Positions 51,154 to 62,139 of a DNA stretch of 64,000 nucleotides are shown one piece after another (position 1 is the stretch's first letter; the number at the start of each line of letters is the position of its first letter). The position numbers and the translations under genes were made by a program. The notes below the pieces were generated by a model. That model worked only from the letters and a program-made list of their open reading frames with translations, had not been told where the DNA came from and did no database searches. Where the stretch lies: the NCBI GenBank assembly GCA_016748015.1, contig JAAOMT010000599.1, forward strand, positions 520,589 to 584,588, in the 5' to 3' direction. The stretch is from Geosiphon pyriformis (Eukaryota > Glomeromycota > Glomeromycetes > Archaeosporales > Geosiphonaceae).

Positions 51154-52008
51154 TGTTACAGGTGATTATTTGGAATCTCAAATCAAATAACAAACTTGTA
51201 ACTTGGTGCTTAATGGATATGTTGGCATTAGTATTTGAAAGTCTTATAGATTTGAAGGTTTTGTTGTAGAGTCCTTTATATAATGAACAGAGATTCAATT
51301 GTTGTCTTTCCAGTAGCCTTCCAAAATCACAATTCCATTAAATTTTTTTCTTAGTGTGGTGGCTGGTAATTTGACAAAGATGCCTTTCTGGTAAGTTATC
51401 TTTAAACTCTCAATTTTTATATCCTTCTTTTAGGGTCTTTTACCAAGCTATTTTTGACATTAATAACTCAGTGCTTAATCTTTAATTAATTAGTAAAAAT
51501 AAAAAAATAACAAAATAAAAATAAATAAATGAGAAAGTAAGCCAAGGCAATAAATATTAGTATCCCATCAATAGCTATAATCAAGAGCTATTGTTCCAAT
51601 GAGGTCAAGTATCAATTACTATCAACATAAAGTGTTGATAGTGAAGAGTGAATTAAGATAGTGAATATTTATTTATTGATATTTGTGAATGAAAAGTTGC
51701 TTAAATCAAATCTAAACTTAAGAGGTCTGTCTTTTTTACTTCTAATGCTACTGCTATATATACATAATTAAGATTCCTTAATTCCTCAATTTTTTACATC
51801 AAGAATTCTGGAATTCCTGGAATCCTGCAATTCCTTTTGAGAAAAATTCTGGAATTCTGGAATCCTGTGATTTCTTGTATGAGAATCCTGAAATTTCTGG
51901 AATCCTGCAATTCTTCTTGAGAGGAATTCTGGAATTCCACATTTACTATGGCTACTTCTGATTGGTTAATTTATATGCTAATATACTTCCTATATTCTAT
52001 GAGTAACA
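51154..52008 (-). repeat. 3' LTR of element F
   Basis: 855 bp, TGTTACAGG to GAGTAACA on the + strand. Contains the TATATATA box near 51760, the GGAATTCC-type array (about 51775-51940) and shared R/U5 words. Purine-rich DNA lies internal at 52009-52030. Confidence 0.92.
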
Positions 52009-52022
52009 TTATTCTCTTCTTT

Positions 52023-52745
52023 TTAATATTGAGCTTCATTAAGATCTCCCAAATCTTTTAATTCTAATTCTCTTTCTTCAAGTATTTCTTAAACTTCTTT
52101 TTCGAGAATTACTTAAGTTATTTTGTTCTGTAATTTTTTAAATTGGGTGTTAGTTATCTTTCTTATTTGGTTAATTGTGATGGAGTTTATTTCCAGATTA
52201 AGTAAAATTTCTGGTCTGTCTTGGAATTCAGCATGCAATCAATAGATGGCTCTTGTTTGTGTTATTAGATTGTTTTTTTCTACAAATTGTTTTAGTTGTT
52301 GCAGTATTGTTGTATTAAATAATCATTTTGTTTTATCTGTGTATAAGTTCTGAATATTCAAGTGTTATCCCAAGTGGAAATAATAAAAGTTTCTTAGAAA
52401 CTCATGTATTCACTATTTTCAAGTTTCTTTGGTTAAGTCCTAATATATGGTGATATTTGTTGGTTCTTTCATTGCTAATTTTATTTTCAGAACTATTTTG
52501 TCAATAGTGTTTTCTGTTTTTCTTTGACTTTTGTATTTGGGTATTTTTCTGGTATCTTGGTATCAAATGGTTTGTTGATTGATAGTAATTTCTATATTCT
52601 GTTGTTGAATTAGTTGAAAAAGTTGTTGTGCTAGTGAGTGAATATTATCAGTGATTTCCATTTTTCTAAAGTCTTTTGTCGTGTTTCCTATTCGTGTTTC
52701 CTATGTCTTTATATACTCTTTTTTTTTTTTTATTGTTTGATTTTA
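52023..52745 (-). pseudogene. Element F post-integrase ORF3, broken
   Basis: Minus-strand reading ends at a TAA (52023-52025) next to the polypurine tract. Pieces match ORF3 of A and C: a RKMEITDNIHSLAQQLFQLIQ-like stretch near 52590-52660, the INQ..QTI region, the NLYTDKTK stretch near 52330-52350, and the GKI..AQF stretch near 52150. Frame breaks and stops occur throughout. Confidence 0.55.
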
Positions 52746-52749
52746 CATG

Positions 52750-54200
52750 TTTGGTTCAATGATGATAATTGGTTCCAGATCTCGTGGAATTTTATTTGGT
52801 TGGACTAATATTTTCTGTACTCTTAATTGTAGAATATTACTGGTAGATGGTAATACTATATGGTAATATGGTTTCAGTTGATCACCATGTGCTGCTTTGG
52901 CTAAAATTTTGTTGTTCTATCTTAATTTATAAGCTCCATTTCCAAGAATTTCTTCTATGTGAAATGATTCATCTCATTTGGGGTCAAATTTTCCACTCCA
53001 TTATTTTTCTGCTTTGGTATGATATAGAAGTATTTTGTCTCCAATCTTGAATTCAACTGGTTTCTTTGGTAGTTGGTTATCATGTCTTTTTTTTTGTTTT
53101 TTTTGTGACTTTTGTATGTTATTAGCTGCTCTTCGCTATTTGTTTTCTAGTGTTTTCATTAAGTCATATGTTCTTCTTAGCAACATTCTCTGAAAATTGT
53201 CTTTTGTTACTGGTTCTGTTGAATAAGTATTGACTTTTATCTCAACTAGTAATGTTGCTGTTCTACTATATACTAATTTAAATGGTATTGCTTGTATAGT
53301 GTCTTGCTTTATTGTCTGATAAGCAAATAATACTAATGGTCTAAACAAGTTCTATTCATCTTGGTTTTCTTGACTGATTTTTGTAATTGCTTCACACAGT
53401 ATTCTATTGAATTTTTCAACTAATCCGTTAATTTGTGGATGGTATGGTGATGACAATGGTCTTTTAATTCCAAATTTTTGACTTAATTCTGTCAATGTCT
53501 TGTTCACAAAGTGAGTTTCTTGATCTGATAGTAGTTCTTTTAGACATCTGTGTTGACAGATCAAATCTTGATAAACAAATTTGGCAATAGATTCTGCATC
53601 TGCTCTTTGAATGGCTTTTGCTTCTGGCCATTTTGTGAGATAATCTATGGTTACTGCAATATATCTGTTGCCTTTACTGGTAATTGTTAATGGTCCAACT
53701 AAGTCAATTCTGATATGGTTGAATGGTTGTCTCACTTTGATTGGTCTTAATGGTTCACTGGATTTTGTTTCACCTCTTTTTTGACAAGTATCACAACTTT
53801 AAATGTATTGAATAATGTCTGGATACATTGATGGCCAATAGTATCTTTTCCTGGTTCTTTTCATAATTGCTTCTTTGTAAAAATGTCCTGCTGTTGGATC
53901 TGAATATATGTTGAATAGTATTGTCTCTTTCTCTGATTCTGTGATTACTTTGGTTGGTTGATCTGGATTTCTTCTGTTTTTCCGGTAAAGTATATTTTGA
54001 TAGTTGATAAAATATTTTGATTGCTGTTTTATGTTTCTTTGTTCCTGTTAAGATAATTTCTTCTTGAACAATTTGGTATTTATATAATGTTAGAGTTGTT
54101 GGTATTTTTGTATATTCATCTTTTGTTATATTTTTGGGTTGAAATGTTTTTAGATTTGTCTTATTCACGACAATCCATCAGCATTTCCATTGTCTTTTCC
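52750..54200 (-). pseudogene. Element F integrase, broken
   Basis: Catalytic core in 53352-53735: IDLVGPLTITSKGNRYIAV, DYLTKWPEAKAIQ, SDQETHFVNKTL, HPQINGLVEKFNRILC. The C-terminal piece is at 53136-53348 (FAYQTIKQDTIQ, where others have Arg). The zinc-finger and N-terminal pieces are at 53791-54168 in another frame. Stops lie between the pieces. Confidence 0.83.
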
Positions 54201-54229
54201 TTTTTTATAATGTACTGTATAATTGAATG

Positions 54230-55575
54230 GTGAAAGTTCTATTTTCTATCTGACATGGTGGTCATTTCCAAATTCTTACTTCTGGATTGAAGTTAATCTT
54301 TTGTGATCCATATATATTTCAAATTTTTGGCTCAAGTATTCTTTCCATTTCATGACTGCATAATAGATTGTTAAGTGTTCCAATGCTGGTGTTCCATAGT
54401 TTTTTTCAGCTGGACTCAAGCTTTGGCTGGTGTATGCTACTGGATGTTCTCTTTCATCTGGTCTTTTCTGCAATAGTATTGTTCCCAATGCTTGGTTTGA
54501 TGCATTAGTAGTAATGATAAATGGTTTGCTGTAATCTGGATACATCAATACTAGAGCTTGAATAAGCTTTCTTCTTAGTGTGTTAAATGCCTCTTGTTGA
54601 GCTTCTGTCCATTCATACTTCACATTTTTAGTTTGTAAATGATGGAATGGCTGGGCCAATTTAGAAAAGTCTTTGATAAAATGACAATAATAGTCTATGA
54701 ATTCTAAAAATGCTCTTAGTTCTGTTAAATTGGTTGGTACTGGAAAGTTTTTCACTATTGCAATCTTATCTGGATCTGTTTTAATGCCATCTTTGCTTAC
54801 AATATGTCCCAAAAATTTGAGTTCTGTTTTTCCAAAGAAATATTTGTTTGCATTCAACTTCAATCCTGCTCTTCTCAACCTCTCAAATACTTGTTGAAGA
54901 TGATGTAAATGATCATCAAATGTTTTGGAAAACACATTTGTGTCATCTAAGTAAACAACTATGGATTTCCACAGTAGTCTGGTATAGACAATTTTCATGA
55001 GCCATTGGAATGTTGCTGAAGCATTTATCAAGCCAAATAGCATGACTTCAAACTCAAAATTTCCCTCTTTTGTGGTGAATGCTATTTTCTCTTTGTCAGC
55101 TGAATCCATGGCTACTTGTCAGTAATTACTATTTAAATCTAGTGTTGAGAACCACTTATTTCCTCCAAAAGCATCAAATAGTTCTTGGATCTTTGGAGTT
55201 GGATAGCTATCACCTTTAGTTACTCCATTCAGTTTTTGATAATCCACACAAAAACGGATCTTTCTATTCTTCTTCCAGACTAGTACCACTGGTAATGACT
55301 ATGGGCTCATTGATAGCTGAATTAGCCTATTGTCAAGCATTCAGTTAATTTCTTGACAAATAATCTCATGACTGGCTGGTGGTACTCTATATGCTCTTTG
55401 TTTTATTGGCATTGCATCTCCAGTCTTGATCTGGTGCTGGATTATATTAGTCCTGCCAAATTCATTTTTACTGGCAAAAATATCATTGAAATTGTGAAGT
55501 AATATCTTGAGTTGCATTTGTTGAAATAGATCTAAGTTCTCAAAATTCATCTGTTCCAATTGTTCTGGTTGTAGC
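54230..55575 (-). pseudogene. Element F RT-RNase H
   Basis: 277 open codons (54276-55109) start after a TGA at the Trp of NYWQV and contain KIAFTTKEGNFEFEVMLFG, an intact YLDD active site, FLGHIVSKDGIKTDPDK and RNase H with VAYTSQSLSPAEKNYG. The upstream part (55120-55559) has IIQHQIKTGDAMPIKQRAY and the PWSSPVV-like region with stops. The catalytic residues are intact, but the frame is broken. Confidence 0.87.
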
Positions 55576-55579
55576 AGAT

Positions 55580-56400
55580 AATATTTGCTTTGTTCATAAA
55601 TGGTTTGTGATGTGATATCTATATATCTACAAAGCTGTGGAAAATCTGGAATGTAGTTTGGTGGTTAATTCTCAACCTCAATGGTTAAGTATCTGATAAT
55701 GATTTCTTTTGGTATCTCAATGACATTTCCGGTTGTGTTATAGATGGAAATTTTGATGTTTTTGGGGCTTTTGGCTGATATATAAAGATTAGTGAGTCCA
55801 ATCTCTCCTGATTTACAAATAGTGGCTTCTGCTTCAAACAACTGGGCTTGATTTTTTACTTCCCTCTTTATAACTAATGTGTACTGGTTATATGGTAGAA
55901 TAGAAATTGATTGGCAAATTGAGATAATTTCTCCTTTGTCAACAATTTTTTCCTCTGCTATATTAACTGGTATGTCTATTCTAACTGTTGATCCAAAACC
56001 CTGTATCTCTCTAGTAGTAATTCTTAATTTTTTCCTGTTTTTCACTGATATTAATTGAGCTACTTTTACCAGAGGCAGGAATATTGTCTGTGCTATTTTT
56101 TCATTTAGCTCTATTATATAGGCTTTTTCTGAATTATTTTGTAGCATTGCAATGATATTTTCTACATATTCTGCATCAATTATTTTTTTTCTAATGTTGA
56201 TTCCCTTTTTTGTTAAGCTACTCCTCGATACTAGTTGTACTATTGTTGTTGCTGGGATTTCTAATGCTACTTTGAGATCGATGCATATGTGTAAATGTGG
56301 TTTCAATTTAATGACATTCTTTCTTGGATATCTCAGATCAAATCTTGCATCAGTATTATGCATGTGTTCTGGCATAATATCTTCATTATTGTCACTGAAC
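55580..56400 (-). pseudogene. Element F dUTPase-like domain (334-codon stretch)
   Basis: This domain lies in an uninterrupted stretch at 55665-56669 that also holds the end of the acidic tail. Motifs: 1 NTDARFDLRYP, 2 SRSSLTKKG, 3 KKIIDAEYVEN (GIID-G-Y replaced in part), 4 EKIAQTIFLPL, 5 REIQGFGSTVRIDI, the best motif 5 in the window apart from D. The linker runs on toward RT to about 55580. Substitutions in motifs 1 and 3 make activity doubtful. Confidence 0.8.
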
Positions 56401-57690
56401 CATTTTAGTTCTTGCTTCTTAGTGAGATCGGGGAGCACAATATATTGTTCAGAGTTTGAAGTGAAGTTTGAATTTGAGTTAAAATTGTTGCTATATTGAG
56501 TGGAACTGGAACCATTATTTTCATTGTCATCATTATTGGAGTTTGAATCATGATTGAAAGTTGATTTCAATTCTGATGTGTAGTTGCTAATTGGTTCCTC
56601 CTTTTCTGAGATTGTGTAGATCATGCGGATTGTAAATAAGATCACACTTATTACAATATTGAAAGTCACAGAGAATTAAATAATGTTGACATAATCGAGT
56701 ATTTAACTGCTCTAAATACTGCTCTTATTTTTCCCTAGTGGGTGCTAATTGTTGGTAATGTTCATGGAATTCTTTCAAATCATTTTCAATGTTACCAAAG
56801 ACATCAAAAATAAGGACATATTCAGGTTTGAGTAGTGAGAGTGGGTTATTCTTAATTTCTAATAGCTCACTGGTAGTGGCGCTTTCTGCTTTTACACTCA
56901 CCATTCTCCAGATTTTATGTTCATCATGAGAATATCTTTCCAATTGTTACAACGCTCTTTTCCAGGCATCATTGATTGGAGTTCTTTTGTGTACCCAGTT
57001 GTTTATTAGAATGATATACTGGCATGTCTCATTACATGTCTCTCTTCACCCAGGAATGTCATTCCATATTTCTTCATCAGGCAAAATAGTTCTACATGTG
57101 AGACAAGATTTGTTATTCTATTTTCCTTGTTTTTTTGAGCATCCAAATTATTCTATAATACATGGGCAATAATAGAACTTTGTTGTTGTGGAGTATTCTT
57201 CATTATTGCCACAGTATGTGCTCATTGATGACAATTTCTTACTGCAATCTACACATATTAATTTTGGTCAGTAATAGTTAGATGGCATTAGTAAAAAGTA
57301 AGCATATGGGCAATAAGTGGTAGTTGAACCCTCTTTCTTCTCTTTCCTTTTTCTTTTATTATTATCTTCTTCTCACTTTTAAGTTGTTGTTTTGTTCTGA
57401 TCATTGCTAGTTATCTAGGCTTGGTTGGTATTCCAGGTAGGTTTTTTTTTTTGTTTTCTTTTTCCCTTGTTGTCCCAAGAGAGTATCAGTAATAGCTCAT
57501 TGTGGTCTTCATCAGCCCAAAACACTTGATAGGCTTCCCAGATAGGTTTTTCTTTTTTTTTCTTGAATTTGATAAGTGGGGTTGATGGCATAGTAATGGG
57601 TTTGAAGTGTTCACACATGACAAATACCTGCATGTGTCAACTATTTTGGTTAAACTGTAGCTCCTATGTGTTCCAGTTAAGCATGGCATT
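56401..57690 (-). pseudogene. Element F cysteine-rich/acidic module
   Basis: Same layout as in C: Trp-rich WEAYQVFWADED / WNTNQA repeats (57415-57633), CxxC motifs in the region 57120-57270, a helical stretch (56725-56943, LAPTREK at its end), a second cysteine cluster near 56640-56700, then a Ser/Asn/Asp-rich tail. Frames shift several times. Confidence 0.55.
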
Positions 57691-57699
57691 TGTTTTAAC

Positions 57700-58200
57700 T
57701 AACCAGTCATTACCAACTAGTGCTTGGTACTAAGTAGCTTCCATTACTAGTACTTTGATGAGTACTATGATGCTGTTGATTTCAATGGGTAGATTGTTAA
57801 TCTTGCCAATTGGCATTTTCGTGGCTTTATTGGCTGTTATAATCCTAGAGCTGGCAGTACAGTCAACTAGGTGACCTAATTGATCCATGAGTTGTCTGGT
57901 GATGATACTGCCTGTTGACTTACTATCTAGGATGGGCTTAATAGAATAACCATCGATTTTGGCATTAGTGTACATAGTGGTAATTGGTTTGATGTTAAGA
58001 GTGGCTCCATTGAATAATAAGACTGGCATGGTTTCTTTGAGTTCAAAAGAAAAAATAGCTGCTAAGGTTTCATTGTATGAGATAGTTGCTGGTGGGATAT
58101 TGCTGATAAGTGGCTGCTTCTGTTTGGGTTCTCAATTGTTGGGTGATGTATCTTCTGGGATAACCAGAAGACTTAAATACTGTTGAGTGTTTGGGTTTTG
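57700..58200 (-). pseudogene. Element F aspartic protease
   Basis: 99 open codons (57730-58029) hold KPITTMYTNAKIDGYSIKP, then LDSKSTGSIIT where other copies have DSGS, so the active-site Gly is changed. The later strands RIITANKATKMPIGKIN and IEINSIIVLIKVLVMEAT follow. The upstream part reads into LSLLVIPEDTSPNN-like sequence. Confidence 0.78.
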
Positions 58201-58538
58201 AGTGTACCTAGTGTCTGAATTCCATTGTTGAGATTCTAATGGCTGGTTTGAGGAACTAGAGATTGGTTGATAGACTACTATTGCCAATCTCCAGCTTTGT
58301 TGTGTCAGTCTTGGCCTTTGGGTTCTGTTTTGAGGTAGGTTTTGTTTGAATTTGTTGGAGTTAATAGATTACTTGGGGCTGTGATTGATAGATAAGCTGA
58401 AACTGCAATTGATAGATTACTGGTGTTGTCAGTTGATAAACTGGTGGTTAATAGATTGACTGTTGTGTCATAGGTAGGTAATTTGATTGATACAGTTCTG
58501 GTAATTGATTACTGACATAATTCTGAGTTTGTAATCAG
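58201..58538 (-). pseudogene. Element F gag, C-terminal tail up to the D insertion
   Basis: Gln/Pro/Tyr-rich nucleocapsid tail, recognisable by comparison with 29700-29960 in C. The CCHC knuckle and capsid parts are not here; they are expected beyond element D. Confidence 0.6.
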
Positions 58539-59397
58539 TGTTACTCATAGAAATATAAGAAATATATTAGCATAATTATTAGCCAATCAGAAGTAAGTGT
58601 AGTAAATGTGGAATTCCAGGATTTCTCTCAGAAATTGCAGGATTGCAGGATTCCTCTCAGAAATTGCAGAATTCCAGAATTCCAGGATTCCTCTCAAAGA
58701 AATCACAGAATTCCAAGAATTCCAGGATTCCTGTTGTAAAGAATCAAGGAATTGAGGAATCCCAATTATGTATATATAGCAGTAGTGTTAAAAACAGAAG
58801 AGACAGAATCGATACCACAGAATCCTTAGCCTAGTAATGCAATTATTGAATAAATAAATTATTTCATATCTCCATCTACTTACCCACTATTAACTTTTCA
58901 TGTTGATAGTAATTGATACTTAACCATGCTAGAACAATAGCTCTTGATCATGGCTATTGACGGGATACTAATCTGCAAATTGCTTTGGCTTATTTCTTTT
59001 TTTTCTTTATTTTCCTTTATTTATTTTTCTTTATTTTATTTTGATTTGTTGTTGTATACTAATTGATTAAAAGGATTAAGCACTGAGTTATTGACATCAA
59101 GGATAGCCTGGTAAAAGACCCAGAAATAAGGGTAAAATTTTATATATTATCAGATAGCTTACTAGAAGAGCATGACTGCCAGATTAAATCCGGCCACCAC
59201 GCTGAGAAAGAAATTGGGAAAACTTTTGGAAAGATACATCTACTATCAACACTATTGAATCTCTGTCTATTATACAAAGGACTTAACCAAAACCTTCAGA
59301 TACAAAACCTTCAGATCATTATCAATTGCAATTAGCTTTGAGCACCAAGTTATAGGTTTGTTATTTAATTCAACAGCAGAAATAATTATCTGTAACA
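58539..59397 (+). repeat. 5' LTR of element D
   Basis: 859 bp from TGTTACTCATAG to CTGTAACA (6-bp inverted ends). Layout: GGAATTCC-type repeat array, TATATATA at 58771-58778, AATAAATAAA near 58849, then a U5-like part ending at the primer site. The boundary on the left is gag-tail sequence of F. Confidence 0.94.
58610..58765 (+). repeat. GGAATTCC-type repeat array in LTR U3
   Basis: Degenerate copies of GGAATTCCAGGATTCCTCTC with alternating AATTCC/GGAATT half-palindromes, ending a few bases before the TATA box. Present at the same place in every A-type LTR (about 7735-7895, 17000-17160, 23145-23300, 32415-32580, 51775-51940). Because the unit is short and often open in one frame, it gives spurious ORFs with repeated SRIPGF-like peptides. 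Confidence 0.8.
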
Positions 59398-59399
59398 TT

Positions 59400-59417
59400 T
59401 GGTGCTCCCTGTGAGGT
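59400..59417 (+). promoter_or_regulatory. Primer binding site of element D
   Basis: TGGTGCTCCCTGTGAGGT begins two bases after the LTR. Complementary to a tRNA 3' end ending ...GGGAGCACCA. The same site, with one to four transitions, follows the 5' LTRs of A, B and C. Confidence 0.75.
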
Positions 59418-59429
59418 ATAATCCTACAG

Positions 59430-61500
59430 AGAACCAGCACTGACAACACCAAACCAAAAGTGGCAGAATCAGAAAACATAGGAGCAAACCATTTAGGATT
59501 CGCAAAATCCTTATTTCAACACTATTGTCAATACTTGGGATTAAACCACAATCATATATTTGCTGAATCAGCCTTCAATTTCTACATTAATGAAAAGATT
59601 TCCTCTTTATTAGGAACATCAGTGAATATTGAATCAGCAAGAAAAACTTTTTACAGAGAATTAATTCAAAACACCAACCTACCAACAAACCATAATTTTG
59701 CATCTATCATCACTGAGATCAACAAAGAAATTGAACACCACACTCAACAAAAATATCCAATTACTTATGCTAGTAAAGACAAGGGAAAATTACAAACACC
59801 AGCAGTAACATCCTGAAAAATACAGCCACCTGCTTGGAAGAAAAACAGAGTTGAATCCCCAAGTAACCCATCATACCACTATACACCTGGAAGTGCTATC
59901 AACATATCATCAACTGACACGTTGCCATCAACTGCAACATCAGCATTTGGACAATTCCCATTCCAAAGTAGACAAAGGAAAACCGAATTGTTAGGACCAT
60001 ATGGCAAATACTTTGAGGGATTTAATTTGTGATCATCAACCCCATCAGGACTTCAATCACTACTGCCTCCACCAGATTTCGGAATCTCTGACCTGTGGGA
60101 AGCAGCAGAATCAGAAAAGGAAGAAGAAGAATCAAAGGATCAAGAATTCACTTATCAAAACCCGATCACTGAAAACCCGGAAGTTGAAAACCCGAATATT
60201 CAAATTCAGCAACAGTTAGAAAATCTGGAAATCAAAACTCTGAATATTCGAATGCTGCCAAATCAAAGAAATCAAAAACCCGAATTAATTAATCAGCAAA
60301 ACTTATCTCCGGTAATCATCATCAATTAACCACCAATTAATCCCATAGCTGAATCCATATAGCAGCCACTTCAGCTACCACCCCAACAGCCAGGACAACA
60401 ACAACTGCTTCAACAGCCACTACAACCATCTAACTTAGATCCAATAGCCTACGCACCAATCACAAAACTTGACAACTTTACAGGTGAAGAGGATGATGCT
60501 CAAATATGGCTGAATGATATAGAAAAGGCCATCACAGCCAACGGATGGAATGACACTCGAGCAATACAAGCCATTTCCTACTTTTTCAAAGATACTGCCA
60601 ATTCATGGTACCAGAGCTTGATTAATAAACCACAAGATTTTAATGCCTTCAAAGCAAAATTTCTAAGATACTTTAGCAACAATAACAGCATCAATTGCCT
60701 AGTTAATGCATTCACCACCATGAAACAAGGAGAAACTAAAGCAGTTACCACTTACCTGGGACGCTTCCATCAAAACCTACGCCAAATTCAAGCAATTGAT
60801 GCCAATTATTTCACAGCACCACAGATACTCAATCAGTTTATCCATGGCCTGTGCAGCAGCATCTTGCAACATGTATGTCTGTTACATCCAGGCACCCTTC
60901 AAGATGCAGTTACACGCGCCAGAGATTTTGAATCCACTGAGTCAGAGGCTAACCACGCCCAAGCCGTTAATCTAGTAATGAATGGATCATCTGAATTGGA
61001 TTCCAAATGAGAAAAGTTTAGTTAATCAATCAATAAGAGATTGGAAGGATACTTAGCTAACAATCATGCCATTTATCAGCCTTCACAATGACGCAATAAT
61101 CAAGGAAATTCTAATCGTGGCCAAAATCAATCACATCCATCTTTATTAACCAATCAACAGTAGCAACAGAAAACGTGTATCTGCCACTATTGTGGTAAAC
61201 AAGAACATATCCAAATTAACTGTTGCCAGCGTCTAAATAACCAATGATCGGGAAATCAATATCAAAACCCCGATCGCCAGTTCCAAACTGAATTATTATC
61301 CAAATCAGAGTCAAGACCAATATCAAAATAATTACCTGCCCATGATGCAGCAACCAATCTATCAACCACCAGTATATCAACCTCCGATTCAACAGCCGCA
61401 ACCACAAGTAATATATCAACCACAGCCACAAATAATTTATTAACCCCAACAAATCCAAACACTGCCCTAAAACTTACCACCCAACAGAACCCAAAGACCA
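59430..61500 (+). pseudogene. Element D gag
   Basis: N-terminal domain at 59460-59816: begins at GTG (VAESENIGANHLGFAKS), LGLNHNHIFAESAFNFY, QKYPITYASKDKGK. Then a Gln/Pro/Glu-rich linker with stops (60001-60450) and a capsid-like retrotrans_gag region (about 60470-61010) with FTGEEDDAQIWLNDIEKA, ANSWYQSLINKPQDF, YLGRFHQNLRQIQ and ARDFESTESEANHA. The CCHC knuckle CHYCGKQEHIQINC at about 61180-61220 is complete. A Gln/Pro/Tyr tail follows. Stops at about 59814, 60030, 60327, 60361 and 61008 make it non-functional. Confidence 0.82.
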
Positions 61501-61503
61501 AAA

Positions 61504-62139
61504 ATGACTCAACAGAGCTGGAAATCGGCGATGGTAGTCCATCAACCAATCCCCAGTTCTTCACAGCAACCATCTGGATTTTGCCAGTGGAATTCGGGTA
61601 CTGGTCAACCCCAAAATCCAAATTTCCAGAACTATTTAAGTCTCCTGGTTACCCCAGAAAATGCTTCAACCAACAACCCAGCATCTACCCAAAAACAACC
61701 ACTCACCAGTAATATTCCACCTGCTACTATTACCAAAGACGAGTCATTGGCTACTATCTTCTCATTCAAATTTGAGGAAACCACTGCAACGCTATTGTTT
61801 AGTGAAGCCGCTCTTAAAGCCAAACCAATCACCATGATGTACACTAATGCCAAAGTCGAAGGACAATCCATCAAATTGATCCTGGACAGTGGTTCTGCAG
61901 GCAGCATAATCACAAGGCAACTCATGGATCAATTAGGTCACCGAGTTGATCGAGCTGCTAGTGTCAAAATCATCACAGCCAATGAAGGGACCAAAACTCT
62001 AATCGGCAAAATCAACAACTTTCCTTTTGAAGTCAATGGCATTGTGACTCCCATTAAAGTTCTAGTGATAGAAACCACTCAATACCAAGCTCTTATTGGT
62101 AATGACTGGCTATCCAAAGTCAATGCAACATTAGACTAG
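61504..62139 (+). CDS. Element D aspartic protease (uninterrupted)
   Basis: 211 open codons. Residues 1-60 are the end of the Gag/Pol linker with YLSLLVTPENAST. The active site LILDSGSAGSIIT lies near residues 122-134, preceded by KPITMMYTNAKVEGQ. Later strands: IITANEGTKTLIGKINNF, VNGIVTPIKVLVIETTQYQA, ALIGNDWLSKVNATLD, with the stop (TAG) at the next Trp position. The retropepsin triad is intact; this is the clearest protease copy in the window. Confidence 0.86.
   Translation: MTQQSWKSAMVVHQPIPSSSQQPSGFCQWNSGTGQPQNPNFQNYLSLLVTPENASTNNPASTQKQPLTSNIPPATITKDESLATIFSFKFEETTATLLFSEAALKAKPITMMYTNAKVEGQSIKLILDSGSAGSIITRQLMDQLGHRVDRAASVKIITANEGTKTLIGKINNFPFEVNGIVTPIKVLVIETTQYQALIGNDWLSKVNATLD

Larger units (their letters stand above)
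51154..58538 (-). mobile_element. Ty3/gypsy element F, 3' part, interrupted by D
   Basis: Minus-strand element of the A/C type, inserted in the LINE. The 3' LTR is at 51154-52008. The internal region runs through ORF3, integrase, RT-RNase H, dUTPase, cysteine-rich module, protease and the C-terminal part of gag, and stops at 58538 where the plus-strand element D begins. The rest of gag and the 5' LTR should lie beyond D, outside the window. Confidence 0.9.
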
